Numbered from the stretch's first letter, positions 35,681 to 47,569 are shown. The stretch: 64,000 bases of DNA from Alkalispirochaeta americana (GCF_900156105.1 NZ_FTMS01000001.1:248001-312000), one strand, 5' to 3'. Notes: a model not told the origin generated them from the sequence alone. Translations and numbers: made by a program.

Positions 35681-38600
35681 ATGTTTGACAGAGAACGAGT
35701 TGTCAACAGGGTAGAGGTCGGAACCGCAGGGCCGGGCGTTATGGAACTGCCAGACCTGGTTGATATACAGCTCTCTTCATATGAGCGGTTTTTGCAACGG
35801 GAGCGTTTGAAGGCAGGAAAACCTCCTCTCTCACAGGGGCTTCAGGAAGTATTCGAGATGGCTTTTCCCATAGAAAGTCCTTCCGGGGACATGCGTCTGG
35901 AATACGATCATTACCTTCTTGACGAAGCAAATATAAAACTCGGTGAGGAAGAGTGCAAGAATAAGGGCGCTTCCTACGCCTGTCCTGTTAAGGCTCGTAT
36001 TAACCTTATTTTCCTGGAAACAGGAGAGATTCGCCAGAAAGATATCTACATGGGTGATATCCCTCTCATGACGGAGCGGGGAACCTTCATCATTAACGGG
36101 GCCGAGCGGGTCGTGGTCAGCCAGATCCACCGGAGCCCTGGTGTAATTTTCGCGCATGACAAGGGCGTGTACAGTTCCCGGATTATCCCGTACCGGGGAA
36201 GCTGGCTGGAGTTCGAGATAGACCAGAAACGGGATCTGATTTACGCAAAAATAGACCGAAAGAAGAAAATCCTGGGCACCCTGTTTCTCAGGGCCATGGG
36301 ATACGATACGCGCGAGAAGATCATCGATCTTTTTTACCGGCGCGAGACCGTTTCTCTCACGGAAGACCGTCAGGCCCGCGATCACATCGTAGGTCGGGTT
36401 CTTGCCCGGAAGATAGTGATCTCTGTCGAGGCCGGGGAGCGCACCCTCTATCGTGCCGGTGAAAAACTTCACCCCCACGATCTGGACGAGTTGCTCCAGC
36501 TTGGCGTCTCCGAAATTGAGATTGTTGATGATGATCATGACGATTCCCTCCATGCCGACATCATCCTGAACTGCTTTGAACGGGAAGAGTCCAAGTTCGT
36601 GGGCGACGATTCCGATCGGGACGAGCCATCCCGGGAAGATGCGCTCTCGGCAATCTATGCAGTAATCCAGCCTGGTGAGCCGATCACTATGGAGGGGGCT
36701 GAGAGAGATTTTCAGAGCATGTTCTTTTCGTCCCGCCGTTACGATCTGGGTCGCGTGGGGCGCTACAAGCTGAACAAGAAGTTCGACTACGAAGAAGCCT
36801 CGGAAGAACATACCCTGACCAGGGAAGATATCGTGAACACCATGCGTTTTCTCATCAAGGTCTATATCGGAGAGGAGAACGTCGACGATATCGATCATCT
36901 GGGAAATCGCCGCATCCGCTCCGTGGGAGAGCTTCTTGCCAACTCCCTCAAGACCGCCTTCAGCCGGATGGAGCGCATCGCCAAGGATCGTATGTCCCTG
37001 AAGGAGACCGATACGATCAAACCCCAGGACCTTATCTCCATCAAGCCGGTTGTTGCGGCCATCAAGGAGTTTTTTGGCTCTTCCCAGCTGTCGCAGTTCA
37101 TGGACCAGGTAAACCCCCTCTCGGAGTTAACGCACAAGCGGAGGCTCAACGCCCTGGGGCCGGGAGGCCTCTCGCGCGACCGGGCCGGCTTTGAGGTTCG
37201 TGACGTCCACTATACGCACTACGGCCGGATGTGTCCCATCGAAACGCCTGAAGGACCGAATATCGGGCTTATCGTCTCCCTGGCCAACTACACCCAGGTG
37301 AATGAGTACGGTTTTCTCGAGACTCCCTACCGGCGTGTTGAAAACGGCAGGGTTACCGATCAGATCGAGTATCTCTCGGCCATGGACGAGGAGAAATCCT
37401 ACATTGCCCAGGCCAACGCGCCGATCAGCGAGGACGGCGAGTTTTTGAACGATCAGGTGTCTGTTCGTAAGGGCGGTGATTATAACACGCGCGCCCCCGA
37501 GCAGATTCAGTACATGGACGTCTCGCCAAAGCAGATTATCAGCGTGAGCGCGGCCCTTATTCCCTTCCTGGAGCACGACGACGCAAACCGTGCCCTTATG
37601 GGTGCCAACATGCAACGTCAGGCGGTTCCTCTGGTTTTTCCCGAGCCCCCCCGCGTAGGAACGGGTATGGAACGAAAGACCGCCTACGATTCGGGTGTTT
37701 TGGTAAAAGCCCGCCGAGCAGGAACGGTTGTGTATGTCTCCAGCACCCGGGTTGTGATCGATCCTGACGAAAAAAAGGATCCCCAGGATCAGGACGTGTA
37801 CAACCTGGTCAAGTATCAGCGGACAAACCAGGATACCTGTTATCTGCAAAAGCCCTACGTTCAGCTGGGGCAGCGCGTGGCGGCACGAGAAGCGATCGCC
37901 GATGGGCCGGCTACCTTCAAAGGTGAGCTTGCGCTGGGGCGCAACATCGTTGTGGGCTTTGTCCCCTGGAATGGGTACAACTACGAGGATGCGATTCTCA
38001 TCTCCGAGAAGGTCGTCAAGGAAGATATCTTTACCTCCATTCATATCAAGGAATTCTCCGTCGATGTGCGGGAGACCAAGTTGGGACCGGAGAAAATCAC
38101 CGATGATATTCCCAATGTAAGCGAGCGTGCTCTTGCAAAACTTGACGGTGAGGGAATTATCCGTGTGGGGGCGAAAGTCACTTCCGGGGATATCCTGGTA
38201 GGAAAGGTAACGCCCAAGAGCGACGCCGAGACAACGCCGGAGTTCAAGCTTCTCAACCAGATCTTTGGCGAAAAGGCCAAAGAGGTTCGCGACACCTCCC
38301 TGAAAATACCGCACGGTGCCGAGGGTACCGTGATCGACGTGCAGCGTTTGCGTCGCAGCGAGGGCGATGATCTCTCTCCCGGTGTGGAAGAGGTTGTAAA
38401 GGTTTTGGTGGCTACCAAGCGCAAGCTTCGTGAGGGTGACAAAATGGCCGGGCGCCACGGAAACAAGGGTGTTATTGCCCGGGTGCTTCCGGAAGAAGAT
38501 ATGCCCTTTACGCCTGAAGGTATTCCTCTTGATGTATGCTTGAATCCTTTGGGAGTTCCCAGCCGGATGAACCTGGGGCAAATTCTCGAGACCGAGCTGG

Positions 38601-39181
38601 GCTGGGCTGGCCTCGGGCTGGACGAGTGGTACGCCACGCCGGTTTTCGAGTCGGCCACATCGGAGCAGATTCAGGAGAAACTCAGCGCTGCCGGGATCAG
38701 CCCCGACGGAAAAACCGTCTTGCGCGATGGCCGGACGGGGGAACTCTTTGAGAACTCCGTTACCGTGGGTGTCATGTACATGATCAAGCTCCACCATCTG
38801 GTGGACGACAAAATGCATGCCCGTTCCACCGGCCCCTACTCCCTGGTGACGCAGCAGCCTCTGGGAGGAAAAGCCCAGTTCGGTGGCCAGCGGCTGGGAG
38901 AGATGGAGGTCTGGGCTCTCGAAGCCTACGGGGCTGCAAATACCTTGCAGGAAATGCTTACAATAAAGAGCGACGATATGAACGGCCGGGCAAAGATCTA
39001 CGAAAGCATTGTAAAGGGCCTTCCGGCGACGGCGGCGGGCGTTCCTGAGTCTTTCAACGTTCTGGTGCAGGAATTGCGAGGTCTGGGTCTTGATATGTCG
39101 ATCTACGATTCCAAAGGAAAGCAGGTTCCTCTCACCGAGCGTGATGAGGAACTCATTAACCGGCAGGGCAGCAACTTCTAA
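35681..39181 (+). CDS. rpoB: RNA polymerase beta subunit
   Basis: The 1166-residue beta subunit forms one pincer and much of the active centre of RNA polymerase. GGGAGG precedes the ATG. Rifampicin cluster I reads SQFMDQ...[13 protein letters not shown]; residue 490 is Asn where E. coli Ser531 lies. That change is the one linked to natural rifampicin resistance in treponemes and Borrelia. The catalytic-region motif [10 protein letters not shown] and the C-terminal [23 protein letters not shown] part are present. It is followed by rpoC after 14 bases. Confidence 0.98.
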   Translation: MFDRERVVNRVEVGTAGPGVMELPDLVDIQLSSYERFLQRERLKAGKPPLSQGLQEVFEMAFPIESPSGDMRLEYDHYLLDEANIKLGEEECKNKGASYACPVKARINLIFLETGEIRQKDIYMGDIPLMTERGTFIINGAERVVVSQIHRSPGVIFAHDKGVYSSRIIPYRGSWLEFEIDQKRDLIYAKIDRKKKILGTLFLRAMGYDTREKIIDLFYRRETVSLTEDRQARDHIVGRVLARKIVISVEAGERTLYRAGEKLHPHDLDELLQLGVSEIEIVDDDHDDSLHADIILNCFEREESKFVGDDSDRDEPSREDALSAIYAVIQPGEPITMEGAERDFQSMFFSSRRYDLGRVGRYKLNKKFDYEEASEEHTLTREDIVNTMRFLIKVYIGEENVDDIDHLGNRRIRSVGELLANSLKTAFSRMERIAKDRMSLKETDTIKPQDLISIKPVVAAIKEFFGSSQLSQFMDQVNPLSELTHKRRLNALGPGGLSRDRAGFEVRDVHYTHYGRMCPIETPEGPNIGLIVSLANYTQVNEYGFLETPYRRVENGRVTDQIEYLSAMDEEKSYIAQANAPISEDGEFLNDQVSVRKGGDYNTRAPEQIQYMDVSPKQIISVSAALIPFLEHDDANRALMGANMQRQAVPLVFPEPPRVGTGMERKTAYDSGVLVKARRAGTVVYVSSTRVVIDPDEKKDPQDQDVYNLVKYQRTNQDTCYLQKPYVQLGQRVAAREAIADGPATFKGELALGRNIVVGFVPWNGYNYEDAILISEKVVKEDIFTSIHIKEFSVDVRETKLGPEKITDDIPNVSERALAKLDGEGIIRVGAKVTSGDILVGKVTPKSDAETTPEFKLLNQIFGEKAKEVRDTSLKIPHGAEGTVIDVQRLRRSEGDDLSPGVEEVVKVLVATKRKLREGDKMAGRHGNKGVIARVLPEEDMPFTPEGIPLDVCLNPLGVPSRMNLGQILETELGWAGLGLDEWYATPVFESATSEQIQEKLSAAGISPDGKTVLRDGRTGELFENSVTVGVMYMIKLHHLVDDKMHARSTGPYSLVTQQPLGGKAQFGGQRLGEMEVWALEAYGAANTLQEMLTIKSDDMNGRAKIYESIVKGLPATAAGVPESFNVLVQELRGLGLDMSIYDSKGKQVPLTERDEELINRQGSNF

Positions 39182-39195
39182 GGAGCGAAACCGGT

Positions 39196-42100
39196 ATGCG
39201 CGATATTCAAGATTTCGACAGTATCAATATTCGGCTCGCCTCTCCCGACCAGATCAGGTCGTGGAGTTATGGCGAGGTAAAAAAGCCTGAAACGATAAAC
39301 TACCGCACCCTGCGACCGGAGAAAGACGGCCTCTTCTGCGAACGGATCTTTGGAACCACCAAAGAGTGGGAATGCTATTGTGGCAAGTTCAAGAGCATCC
39401 GCTACAAAGGGGTTATCTGTGACCGTTGCGGTGTAGAGGTGGCCCACCCCAAGGTTCGGCGTGAACGGATGGGGCACATCGAGTTGGCAAGCCCCGTCTC
39501 TCATATCTGGTACTACCGCTCGGTGCCTTCCCGCATGGGACTGCTTCTGGATCTGACCGTGTCGGAGTTGCGCTCCGTCCTGTACTACGAAAAGTACATC
39601 ATAATCGATCCGGGTGATACCGATCTCAAGCCCTCGCAGCTTCTGGCAGAGGAAGACTTCTGGGAGGCAAAAGAGCGGTACGGTATGTCCTTCTCGGCTG
39701 ATATCGGCGCAGAAGCGATCCGCCGTCTCCTGGAGGGGCTCGATCTGGAGGCTCTCTCGATCGAGCTGCGGGAACAGATGGCAATTAAAGGGGCCAAGGC
39801 GGACAAGCGTCTGTTGAAGCGGGTTGAGATCGTTGAGAACTTTCGCGATTCCAGCAACGAGCCCTCCTGGATGGTTATGGACGTGATCCCCGTGATCCCT
39901 CCGGAACTGAGGCCCATGGTTCAGCTCGACGGAGGGCGTTTTGCCACGAGCGATCTGAACGATCTCTATCGACGTGTCATAAACCGTAACAACCGGCTTA
40001 AGCGCCTTCTCTCTCTGAACGCTCCGGACATCATAATCCGCAACGAGAAGCGCATGCTCCAGGAGGCTGTGGACGCGCTCTTTGACAACAGCAAAAAGAA
40101 ACGCGTCGTCAAGGGAGCAAGCAACCGGCCCCTCAAATCTCTTTCGGACATGCTCAAGGGGAAGCAGGGAAGGTTCCGGCAGAATCTGCTGGGTAAACGC
40201 GTGGATTATTCGGGGCGCTCGGTTATCGTGGTTGGGCCCGAACTGAAACTCCACCAGTGTGGACTTCCCACGAAGATGGCTCTGGAACTCTTCAAGCCCT
40301 TTATCATGAAGAAGCTTGTCGAAAAAGATGTGGTGTATAACATAAAGCGGGCAAAAACCCTGGTGGAGCAGGAAGAGCCGGAAGTCTTCGCCGTTCTCGA
40401 TGAAGTGGTGCGGGAGCATCCTGTTCTGCTTAACCGTGCGCCAACGCTGCACCGTCTGGGAATCCAGGCCTTTGAGCCTGTCCTGGTGGACGGTAAGGCG
40501 ATCAAGCTTCATCCTCTGGTATGTCACGCCTACAACGCTGACTTTGACGGGGATCAGATGGCCGTCCACGTTCCTCTGACCCAGGCGGCGCAGATCGAGG
40601 CCTGGACCCTTATGCTGGCTTCCCAGAACCTCCTCAACCCGGCAAACGGACAGCCCGTGGTCTTTCCCAGTCAGGATATGGTCTTGGGAATCAACTACCT
40701 GACCCGGAATCGGCCCGATGCCAAGGGGCAGGGCAAGCGCTTTTCCAGCCCTGAGGAGTTGCTCCATGCGCTGGATGCCAGGGCTGTGGATTACCAGGCC
40801 CTTATCAAGGTTGAAATCGACGGTGAGCTGGTGGAAACGACGGCTGGCCGGGTTCTTCTCAACGACGCTTTTCCCCCGGATGTTCCCTTCGTAAACGAAA
40901 CGATGGGAGACAAGGAGTTGCGGCGCCTGATCGGACGGGTTTTCGCCGACCTGGGGCCGGCAGTCACAGTCCGGATGCTCGATGCGATCAAGGACATGGG
41001 GTTTCGCTACGCCACGGTTTTCGGGGCTACCATCGGAATCGATGATATTATTATCCCCGACGAAAAGCCTGGGATGATCGGAACTGCCAACGAAGAGGTT
41101 GCCCAGATCCAGGGGCAATATCTGAGTGGTGTTATTACCCAGGACGAGCGTTACAACAAGGTCGTCGAGGTCTGGAGCAAGACCAACGAGGACCTGACGA
41201 ACCGGATGATGGATCGTCTCATGAAAGACCGCGACGGGTTTAACCCGGTTTACATGATGGCTGATTCAGGAGCCCGGGGAAGCAGGAGCCAGATTCGCCA
41301 GCTGGCGGGGATGCGCGGGCTTATGGCAAAGCCCTCGGGAGATATTATTGAGCTTCCGATCCGGAGTAACTTCAAAGAAGGTCTCTCGGTTATCGAGTTC
41401 TTTATCTCCATCAACGGTGCGCGAAAAGGGTTGGCCGATACAGCCTTGAAAACAGCCGACGCCGGGTACCTCACTCGGCGACTCGTCGATATTGCCCAGG
41501 ATGTGGTTGTGTCCGGTGAAGATTGTGGCACGATCAACGGCATCGACATGACCGCCCTGAAGGATGGAGAAGAGGTCGTAGAGCCTCTGGGTGATCGTAT
41601 TCGCGGTCGCTTTACTCTTGAGCGGGTCCATCACCCCATTACGGGAGAGGTGATCGTCGATGTAAACGAGGAAATCACCGACGATGTCGCTGATCAGATT
41701 GAGGCGGCCGGTATTGAGGATGTCCGTATTCGTACGGTTCTCACCTGCGAAGCCCCTTACGGGGTCTGTCAGAAGTGCTACGGTCGAAGCCTTGCGGACA
41801 ACCGGGTAGTCAACATCGGAGAGGCTGTGGGAATTATCGCTGCCCAGTCGATCGGACAGCCCGGAACGCAGCTCACCATGCGTACCTTCCATATCGGAGG
41901 AGCTGCCACCAAGACGGCCGAGGAAAACCGTATATACCTCTCTTATCCTGCGATGATTCGGCGCCTCGAGGGAAGTGTCATCGATCTGGAAGATGGCTCT
42001 CGCATGTTCACCCGTAAGGGGTACATCTTTGTCGCTCGTGTGATCGAAAGCCATGGTCTCGACGAGAGCTGTGACCTCAAGGTCTCTCAGGAGGAACGGG

Positions 42101-43422
42101 TTGTTCGCGGTCAGGTAGTGCTTGTGCGCGGAGGCGATGAGGTTCTGGCCGAGGATAACGCCTACGCCGTGATCCGGGAGGATCGGTTGTACCTGGTTGC
42201 GCAAGAGCAGCGCCTGGAAGTCCGTAACGGTGCCGAGGTCTACGCCAGGGAAGGCTCCTTCCTTGACGCACAGGAAACAATCGCCAGTTTTGACCCCTTC
42301 AGCGAGCCCATTGTGAGTGAGCACTCCGGTACGGTTCGGTACGAAGATATTCTGGAAGGGACTACCCTCAAGAAAGAGATCAACGAGGAAACGGGTAATA
42401 CCGAGAGCCGGATTGTGGAACATCCTGTTGAGGGTATGCAGCCCCGGATCCTGATCCTCGATGGCCAGGGAGAAGAGCTTGCTGCGTATCCCTTGCCAAA
42501 CGGTGCCTACATTGGGGTTTCCGATGGTGATGCCGTGCAGGGTGGCCGCGTTCTGGCAAAGATGCTTAAAGAAAGCGCCAAGACCCGGGATATCACCGGT
42601 GGTCTGCCTCGGGTCGGGGAGCTCTTCGAAGCTCGCAGGCCCAAGACAGCGGCGGTTCTTGCCCAGATCAGCGGAACGGTAAAAACAGGAAACGTGGTAA
42701 AGGGAAAACGGGTTGTCCTGGTGGAGGATCCCTACGGGAGGGAGTTCCGTCACCTGGTTCCCATGGGGCGACATATGCTGGTCCGGGATGGCGACCCTGT
42801 CGAGGCTGGTGAGCCGCTCTGTGATGGAGCGATTGACCCCCACGAAATCCTGGGAATTCTGGGAGAAAACTCCTTGCAGTCCTTCCTGGTGAACGAGGTT
42901 CAGGAGGTCTACCGTCTGCAGGGGGTTGTGATAAACGATAAGCACATTGGTGTCATCATTCGCCAGATGATGCGAAAACTGGAAATCGTCCAGGTCGGAG
43001 ACACGCGCTTTATCTTTGGACAGCAGATAGACAAGCCCAAGTTCCATGAGGAAAACGCCCGCGTAATTCGTCAGGGAGGCCAGCCTGCTGTGGCCCGGCC
43101 GCTGCTTCTGGGAATAACCCGGGCAAGTCTCAACATCGACTCCTTTATCAGTGCAGCAAGTTTCCAGGAGACAACTCGTGTTCTCACCAACGCTGCCATA
43201 GCCGGCTCCACCGACCAGTTGCGCGGCTTGAAGGAGAATGTCGTTATCGGGCACCTGATCCCGGCGGGAACAGGAATGCGGAATTACCGCAACATCCGGC
43301 TCTTCGACGATGAAACGGAAGATCTGGACAGTCACGTCGCAGAGATTCTGGAAGAGCGGGCTAAGGAGAAAGAGGCCCAGGCACAGTCCGCCGATACGGT
43401 GGATGTGGATATCACCGAATAG
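39196..43422 (+). CDS. rpoC: RNA polymerase beta' subunit
   Basis: The 1408-residue beta' subunit carries the catalytic magnesium motif NADFDGDQM at residues 447-455. The N-terminal zinc finger is CYCGKFK...CDRC, and the second zinc site is in [15 protein letters not shown]. Length and order of regions are standard. AAGGAG lies upstream of the ATG. A promoter-bearing hairpin follows before rpsL. Confidence 0.98.
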   Translation: MRDIQDFDSINIRLASPDQIRSWSYGEVKKPETINYRTLRPEKDGLFCERIFGTTKEWECYCGKFKSIRYKGVICDRCGVEVAHPKVRRERMGHIELASPVSHIWYYRSVPSRMGLLLDLTVSELRSVLYYEKYIIIDPGDTDLKPSQLLAEEDFWEAKERYGMSFSADIGAEAIRRLLEGLDLEALSIELREQMAIKGAKADKRLLKRVEIVENFRDSSNEPSWMVMDVIPVIPPELRPMVQLDGGRFATSDLNDLYRRVINRNNRLKRLLSLNAPDIIIRNEKRMLQEAVDALFDNSKKKRVVKGASNRPLKSLSDMLKGKQGRFRQNLLGKRVDYSGRSVIVVGPELKLHQCGLPTKMALELFKPFIMKKLVEKDVVYNIKRAKTLVEQEEPEVFAVLDEVVREHPVLLNRAPTLHRLGIQAFEPVLVDGKAIKLHPLVCHAYNADFDGDQMAVHVPLTQAAQIEAWTLMLASQNLLNPANGQPVVFPSQDMVLGINYLTRNRPDAKGQGKRFSSPEELLHALDARAVDYQALIKVEIDGELVETTAGRVLLNDAFPPDVPFVNETMGDKELRRLIGRVFADLGPAVTVRMLDAIKDMGFRYATVFGATIGIDDIIIPDEKPGMIGTANEEVAQIQGQYLSGVITQDERYNKVVEVWSKTNEDLTNRMMDRLMKDRDGFNPVYMMADSGARGSRSQIRQLAGMRGLMAKPSGDIIELPIRSNFKEGLSVIEFFISINGARKGLADTALKTADAGYLTRRLVDIAQDVVVSGEDCGTINGIDMTALKDGEEVVEPLGDRIRGRFTLERVHHPITGEVIVDVNEEITDDVADQIEAAGIEDVRIRTVLTCEAPYGVCQKCYGRSLADNRVVNIGEAVGIIAAQSIGQPGTQLTMRTFHIGGAATKTAEENRIYLSYPAMIRRLEGSVIDLEDGSRMFTRKGYIFVARVIESHGLDESCDLKVSQEERVVRGQVVLVRGGDEVLAEDNAYAVIREDRLYLVAQEQRLEVRNGAEVYAREGSFLDAQETIASFDPFSEPIVSEHSGTVRYEDILEGTTLKKEINEETGNTESRIVEHPVEGMQPRILILDGQGEELAAYPLPNGAYIGVSDGDAVQGGRVLAKMLKESAKTRDITGGLPRVGELFEARRPKTAAVLAQISGTVKTGNVVKGKRVVLVEDPYGREFRHLVPMGRHMLVRDGDPVEAGEPLCDGAIDPHEILGILGENSLQSFLVNEVQEVYRLQGVVINDKHIGVIIRQMMRKLEIVQVGDTRFIFGQQIDKPKFHEENARVIRQGGQPAVARPLLLGITRASLNIDSFISAASFQETTRVLTNAAIAGSTDQLRGLKENVVIGHLIPAGTGMRNYRNIRLFDDETEDLDSHVAEILEERAKEKEAQAQSADTVDVDITE

Positions 43423-43430
43423 AAATCCAG

Positions 43431-43469
43431 CAGAGTGCCCGGGTGTATTGACATGACCCGGGTGCTCTG
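43431..43469 (+). other. strong hairpin downstream of rpoC
   Basis: CAGAGTGCCCGGGT pairs with ACCCGGGTGCTCTG over 14 positions (two G-T pairs) around an 11-base loop. No T-tract follows. The loop contains the -35 box of the rpsL promoter. Confidence 0.8.
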
Positions 43470-43476
43470 GTAAGGT
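43448..43476 (+). promoter_or_regulatory. promoter of rpsL-rpsG
   Basis: TTGACA (43448-43453), a 17-base spacer and TAAGGT (43471-43476) lie 32 bases before rpsL. The -35 box sits in the loop of the hairpin that follows rpoC. Confidence 0.65.
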
Positions 43477-43508
43477 TTCGATCTACAAAAACGGAGTATA
43501 GAAGAGAT

Positions 43509-43883
43509 ATGCCAACTATCAACCAGCTTATCCGTAATGGACGGGAGCGTCAGTTTAAAGGAACAAAGTCGCCGGCTTTGCAGAATTGCCCGCAGAAGCG
43601 GGGCGTCTGTACCCGTGTTATGACAGTTACCCCCAAGAAGCCTAATTCGGCCTTGCGGAAAGTTGCTCGTGTGCGCTTGTCCAACGGGATCGAGGTTACG
43701 GCTTATATTCCGGGGATCGGTCATAACCTTCAGGAGCACTCGGTTGTGTTGCTTCGTGGAGGAAGGGTGAAAGACCTGCCTGGTGTCCGGTATCACGTTG
43801 TTCGCGGGACCAAGGATACCTTGGGTGTTGAAGATCGCCGGAAGGCGCGGTCCAAGTACGGCACAAAGCGGCCGAAGGCGTAA
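43509..43883 (+). CDS. rpsL: ribosomal protein S12
   Basis: S12 monitors decoding at the A-site. The 124-residue protein has [11 protein letters not shown] and [13 protein letters not shown]. The lysines that confer streptomycin sensitivity in E. coli (K42, K87) are both present, so no target resistance is expected. rpsG follows after 15 bases. Confidence 0.98.
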   Translation: MPTINQLIRNGRERQFKGTKSPALQNCPQKRGVCTRVMTVTPKKPNSALRKVARVRLSNGIEVTAYIPGIGHNLQEHSVVLLRGGRVKDLPGVRYHVVRGTKDTLGVEDRRKARSKYGTKRPKA

Positions 43884-43898
43884 GGGAGCAGATAAAGT

Positions 43899-44372
43899 AT
43901 GCCAAGACGACACATTCCTCAGCGGAAGCCGCCTCTGGCGGATCCTCAGTATGGAGATGTTACCGTTTCCCGGTTTGTGAATCGCATGATGCTGGACGGG
44001 AAGCGTGCTACCAGTCAGCGGATCATGTACGAAGCCCTCGGTGACATAGAAAAGAAAGTCTCCGATGCCACCCCTGTCGAGGTGTTTCGCAAGGCCCTGG
44101 ATAACGTCATGCCCGTCATCGAGGTTAAAAGCCGCCGGGTGGGTGGTTCGACCTACCAGGTTCCGGTGGAGGTCAAGGAAGGGCGTCGTGAAGCTCTGGC
44201 AATGCGCTGGATAATTAACGCCGCCCGTTCCCGCAGTGGCAAATCCATGGGGTTGCGGCTGGGTCAGGAGCTGGTCGATGCCTACAACGGCACCGGGACG
44301 GCTTTCAAGAAGAAGGAAGATACCCATCGGATGGCAGAGGCAAACAAAGCTTTTGCTCATTACCGCTGGTAA
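43899..44372 (+). CDS. rpsG: ribosomal protein S7
   Basis: S7 nucleates assembly of the 30S head and contacts the E-site tRNA. The 157-residue protein has the family start MPRR and the helical core [21 protein letters not shown]. In many bacteria fusA follows directly; here there is a 323-base gene-free stretch before tuf. Confidence 0.98.
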   Translation: MPRRHIPQRKPPLADPQYGDVTVSRFVNRMMLDGKRATSQRIMYEALGDIEKKVSDATPVEVFRKALDNVMPVIEVKSRRVGGSTYQVPVEVKEGRREALAMRWIINAARSRSGKSMGLRLGQELVDAYNGTGTAFKKKEDTHRMAEANKAFAHYRW

Positions 44373-44397
44373 AATCAAAAACCCTGGTGACATGCCA

Positions 44398-44425
44398 TTG
44401 CAATGATGGTATAGTCATCTATAAG
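44398..44425 (+). promoter_or_regulatory. possible promoter upstream of the structured gap
   Basis: TTGCAA (44398-44403), a 16-base spacer and TATAAG (44420-44425) would start a transcript about 12 bases before the first hairpin of the rpsG-tuf gap. The evidence is the two boxes only. Confidence 0.35.
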
Positions 44426-44440
44426 TTTTCGGGATTATGT

Positions 44441-44555
44441 GCGTGCCGCCGGGTTTTTGGTGGCACGCAAACTGGCCCCGAGGAGCCAAACCGCAGGCTT
44501 TTGCCTGCAGGTGGCGCCGTACAGCTGTGGCCGTTGGCCTGGCAGACCCCTGCGG
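44441..44555 (+). other. multi-hairpin structured region between rpsG and tuf
   Basis: No credible protein gene lies here. Hairpins are GCGTGCCGCC/GGTGGCACGC (44441-44468, ten pairs), TGGC/GCCA (44473-44488), GCAGGC-TTTT-GCCTGC (44493-44508) and GGCC-GTT-GGCC (44529-44539). CCGCAGG (44491-44497) can instead pair with CCTGCGG (44549-44555), which excludes the third hairpin. It could be a small RNA or a read-through control element. Confidence 0.4.
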
Positions 44556-44565
44556 CTTCCTGTTC

Positions 44566-44595
44566 TTGACAACAAGAGCAATGGTTCCTTATAAT
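44566..44595 (+). promoter_or_regulatory. consensus sigma-70 promoter of tuf
   Basis: TTGACA (44566-44571) and TATAAT (44590-44595) are both perfect consensus boxes, 18 bases apart. The untranslated leader to tuf would be about 95 bases. This is the strongest-looking promoter in the window. Confidence 0.85.
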
Positions 44596-44695
44596 CCAGT
44601 CCCAATTCAGATTACCGGTCGGGGGTTCCTTGCCGGTGCAGTCTGTGCGAACATTCAATTATTTTCGTCGTTGTAACGGTGCAAGGAGGATGGCG

Positions 44696-45886
44696 ATGGC
44701 CAAGAGTAAATTCGAGCGAACAAAACCGCACGTAAACGTCGGTACGATCGGTCATGTTGACCATGGAAAGACAACGCTGACAGCAGCAATGACAATGGTG
44801 AGCGCTGCGCGCTACGGCTCCCGTGTCATGAGTTATGATGAGATCGACAACGCTCCCGAAGAAAAAGAGCGAGGTATCACGATCAACACACGGCACGTTG
44901 AGTATGAGACGGATGCCCGTCACTACGCTCATGTCGACTGTCCCGGGCACGCTGACTATGTCAAGAACATGATCACCGGTGCTGCCCAGATGGATGGTGC
45001 TGTGCTGGTTGTTGCTGCCACTGATGGTGCGATGTCCCAGACCCGGGAGCATATTCTGCTTGCTCGTCAGGTAGGTGTTCCCCGGATCATTGTTTTTATC
45101 AACAAAACCGATCAGGTTGATGATCCTGACATGATCGAGCTTGTTGAAGAAGAGGTTCGGGATCTCCTGAACTCCTACGATTTTCCCGGCGACGAAGTTC
45201 CTGTTATCAAGGGAAGCGCTTTTGTTGCAATGGAAAACCATGACGATGCCGAAAAGACCGAGAAAATCATCGAGCTTTTCAACGCCATGGACGAGTACTT
45301 TCCTGTTCCCGAGCGGGCCGTGGACAAGGATTTTCTCATGCCAATTGAGGATATCTTCTCCATTCAGGGTCGTGGAACGGTTGTTACCGGCCGTATCGAG
45401 CGTGGTATTCTTCGGGTTGGTGATGAGATTGAGATCGTGGGTATCCGCGATACCCAGAAGACCACCTGTACCGGTGTAGAGATGTTTAACAAGCTTCTTG
45501 ATGACGGTCAGGCCGGTGATAACGTTGGTGCCCTGCTTCGGGGTATCGACAAAAAGGCTGTTGAGCGGGGTCAGGTTCTTGCGAAGCCTGGTTCGATCAC
45601 TCCTCATACCAAGTTCAAGGGTCAGGTGTATGTCTTGAGCAAGGAAGAGGGCGGTCGTCATTCACCCTTCATGTCGGGTTATCGTCCCCAGTTCTACTTC
45701 CGGACAACCGACGTGACCGGGACTGTTATGTTGCCCGAGGACAAGCAGATGGTTATGCCCGGTGACAACACCGAGATTTCTGTTGAGTTGATCAAGCCGA
45801 TCGCTATGGATCAGGGGCTGCGCTTCGCGATTCGCGAAGGTGGCCGAACGGTTGCCAGCGGTCAGGTGATTGAGGTCATAGAGTAA
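44696..45886 (+). CDS. tuf: elongation factor Tu
   Basis: EF-Tu delivers aminoacyl-tRNA to the ribosome. The start is ATG 44696, six bases after AAGGAGG; the in-frame ATG at 44690 directly abuts that site. The 396-residue protein has GHVDHGKT (residues 19-26), [15 protein letters not shown] and the NKTD guanine motif. It is transcribed from its own promoter and ends before a terminator-like hairpin. Confidence 0.98.
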   Translation: MAKSKFERTKPHVNVGTIGHVDHGKTTLTAAMTMVSAARYGSRVMSYDEIDNAPEEKERGITINTRHVEYETDARHYAHVDCPGHADYVKNMITGAAQMDGAVLVVAATDGAMSQTREHILLARQVGVPRIIVFINKTDQVDDPDMIELVEEEVRDLLNSYDFPGDEVPVIKGSAFVAMENHDDAEKTEKIIELFNAMDEYFPVPERAVDKDFLMPIEDIFSIQGRGTVVTGRIERGILRVGDEIEIVGIRDTQKTTCTGVEMFNKLLDDGQAGDNVGALLRGIDKKAVERGQVLAKPGSITPHTKFKGQVYVLSKEEGGRHSPFMSGYRPQFYFRTTDVTGTVMLPEDKQMVMPGDNTEISVELIKPIAMDQGLRFAIREGGRTVASGQVIEVIE

Positions 45887-45905
45887 GCGGCTTTTCGGCC
45901 GTCGC

Positions 45906-45942
45906 CAGGCCTTGTTGCGGATGCGGCAAGGCCTGATTTTTT
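45906..45942 (+). terminator. terminator/attenuator between tuf and rpsJ
   Basis: CAGGCCTTG pairs perfectly with CAAGGCCTG, extended by TTGC/GCGG, around a GGAT loop, and is followed by six Ts. rpsJ starts 15 bases later, with no promoter boxes in between, so the S10 operon depends on read-through here. Confidence 0.8.
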
Positions 45943-45956
45943 GTCTTGGAGGAACG

Positions 45957-46265
45957 ATGACCGGCGATAAAATTCGCGTTCGTCTGCGTGGCTTTGATGT
46001 CCAGTTGGTTGATCAAAGTGCCGCGTCGATAGCGCAGACTGTTTTAAAAGCAGGTGCAACTGTGTCTGGTCCCGTGCCGCTGCCTACTCGCACTAACAAG
46101 TTTACCGTTTTGCGGTCGCCGCATGTAAACAAAAAGTCCCGGGAGCAGTTCGAGATGCGGACCCATAAACGGCTCATTGATATCATAGAGCCCTCTTCGG
46201 CAGTGATGGATTCCCTTATGAAGCTTGAGCTTCCTGCCGGCGTGGATGTAGAGATCAAGCAGTAA
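45957..46265 (+). CDS. rpsJ: ribosomal protein S10
   Basis: S10 sits in the 30S head and also works with NusB in antitermination. ATG 45957 ([14 protein letters not shown]), after GGAGG, gives 102 residues of standard length. It is the first gene of the S10 block and directly follows the tuf terminator-like hairpin. Confidence 0.98.
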   Translation: MTGDKIRVRLRGFDVQLVDQSAASIAQTVLKAGATVSGPVPLPTRTNKFTVLRSPHVNKKSREQFEMRTHKRLIDIIEPSSAVMDSLMKLELPAGVDVEIKQ

Positions 46266-46278
46266 CAGGAAGATAACG

Positions 46279-46911
46279 ATGGTTGGTCTGATTGGAAAGA
46301 AAGTCGGAATGACTCAGGTCTTCGACGATTCGGGGCAGTTGATCCCTGTTACCGTCTTGAAGGTTGAGCCCAATGTGGTTGTTGCTCACCGGACGGTTGA
46401 CCGCGACGGGTATTCCGCTGTGGTGCTCGGTGCAAATCCTCAGAAAGAATCGAGGATGACCAAGCCGGTGCTGGGGCAGTTTGCCGAGGGAATTCCGTCG
46501 ATGCGCGATCTCTACGAGTTTCGTGATTTTGGCCGGGAGTGCGCCGTGGGTGATGCCCTTGGTCTTGATGTAATGCAAGATGTGGGATACGTGGATGTTA
46601 CGGGGACCACAAAAGGAAAGGGTTTTCAGGGTGTCATGAAGCGCCATAATTTTGGCGGTGGCCGGAAAACTCACGGTTCAAAGTTTCATCGGGCGAATGG
46701 GTCCACTGGTATGGCTGCTTATCCTGCAAAGGTGATCAAGGGGACCAAGATGGCGGGTCGCATGGGCGGCGAGAGAAGTACCGTTTTGAGTCTTCGGGTA
46801 GTTAAAATCGATCAGGAAAATCAGCTGATCCTTGTAAGAGGAGCGGTGCCTGGTCGGAAGAACGCCGTTGTGCGTATTCGCCCGGCTGTAAAACGGCCCA
46901 TGATCGGCTGA
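46279..46911 (+). CDS. rplC: ribosomal protein L3
   Basis: L3 is an early 50S assembly protein near the peptidyl-transferase centre. The 210-residue protein shows [15 protein letters not shown], and the loop region [20 protein letters not shown] that reaches toward the active site. It lies second in the S10 block, as usual. Confidence 0.97.
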   Translation: MVGLIGKKVGMTQVFDDSGQLIPVTVLKVEPNVVVAHRTVDRDGYSAVVLGANPQKESRMTKPVLGQFAEGIPSMRDLYEFRDFGRECAVGDALGLDVMQDVGYVDVTGTTKGKGFQGVMKRHNFGGGRKTHGSKFHRANGSTGMAAYPAKVIKGTKMAGRMGGERSTVLSLRVVKIDQENQLILVRGAVPGRKNAVVRIRPAVKRPMIG

Positions 46912-46927
46912 ATAGAGGTTCGGAACG

Positions 46928-47569
46928 ATGGATGTACAGGTAGTATCAACAGCAGGCAAGGAATTGCGTACCGTAAGCCTCTCGGAGCGGGTTTTTTCCC
47001 GAGACGTGAGTGATGGTGCGATTTATCACGCGATTCGAAATGAGCTTGCCAACAAGAGAGTAGGAACAGCTTCCACAAAGACACGAGGTTTCGTGAACTT
47101 TGGAGGGCGAAAGCCCTGGAGGCAGAAGGGGACCGGTCGTGCCCGTGCTGGCAGTCGGCGCTCCCCGGTGTGGGTTGGTGGAGGTACCGTTTTTGGTCCT
47201 CTTCCCCGGGATTACAGTTACCGTCTTCCGAAAAAGATGAAGCGGGCTGCCATGATGTCTATCCTTTCTCAGCAGATGCAGAGCGGTAATGTTCTTGTGG
47301 TTGAGGATTTCTCGGTTGAATCGGGAAAGACAAAGGATATGGTTGCTCTGGTGCGGAATCTTACCGATGCCCAGCGGGTAGTTCTGGTTACCGCGTCGGA
47401 CGATCCCATGGTGAAGCGGTCAGCTCGTAACATTCCCTGGCTTCGTTTCCTTTCCTGGAATCGTCTGCGTGCGCACGATCTCTTTTATGCGCACAAGGTT
47501 GTAATGATGGAATCGGCAGCCACTGCTTTGGGCGACTTTTATGCAGCCCCTGCGGAGGAGAAGGAATGA
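46928..47569 (+). CDS. rplD: ribosomal protein L4
   Basis: L4 lines the exit tunnel and represses the S10 operon in enterobacteria. The 213-residue protein has the tunnel loop TRGFVNFGGRKPWRQKGTGRARAGSRRSP, seen here as FGGRKPWRQKGTGRARAG. Its stop overlaps the rplW start by four bases. I see no E. coli-like L4 leader before rpsJ. Confidence 0.97.
   Translation: MDVQVVSTAGKELRTVSLSERVFSRDVSDGAIYHAIRNELANKRVGTASTKTRGFVNFGGRKPWRQKGTGRARAGSRRSPVWVGGGTVFGPLPRDYSYRLPKKMKRAAMMSILSQQMQSGNVLVVEDFSVESGKTKDMVALVRNLTDAQRVVLVTASDDPMVKRSARNIPWLRFLSWNRLRAHDLFYAHKVVMMESAATALGDFYAAPAEEKE

Noticed and set aside
39178-43335. Minus-strand frames of 646 and 689 codons opposite rpoC
   Set aside because: They mirror conserved rpoC codons and have no independent features.
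44387-44676. Short open frames between rpsG and tuf
   Set aside because: The translations are low-complexity with no ribosome site, and they cross the hairpins and the tuf promoter.
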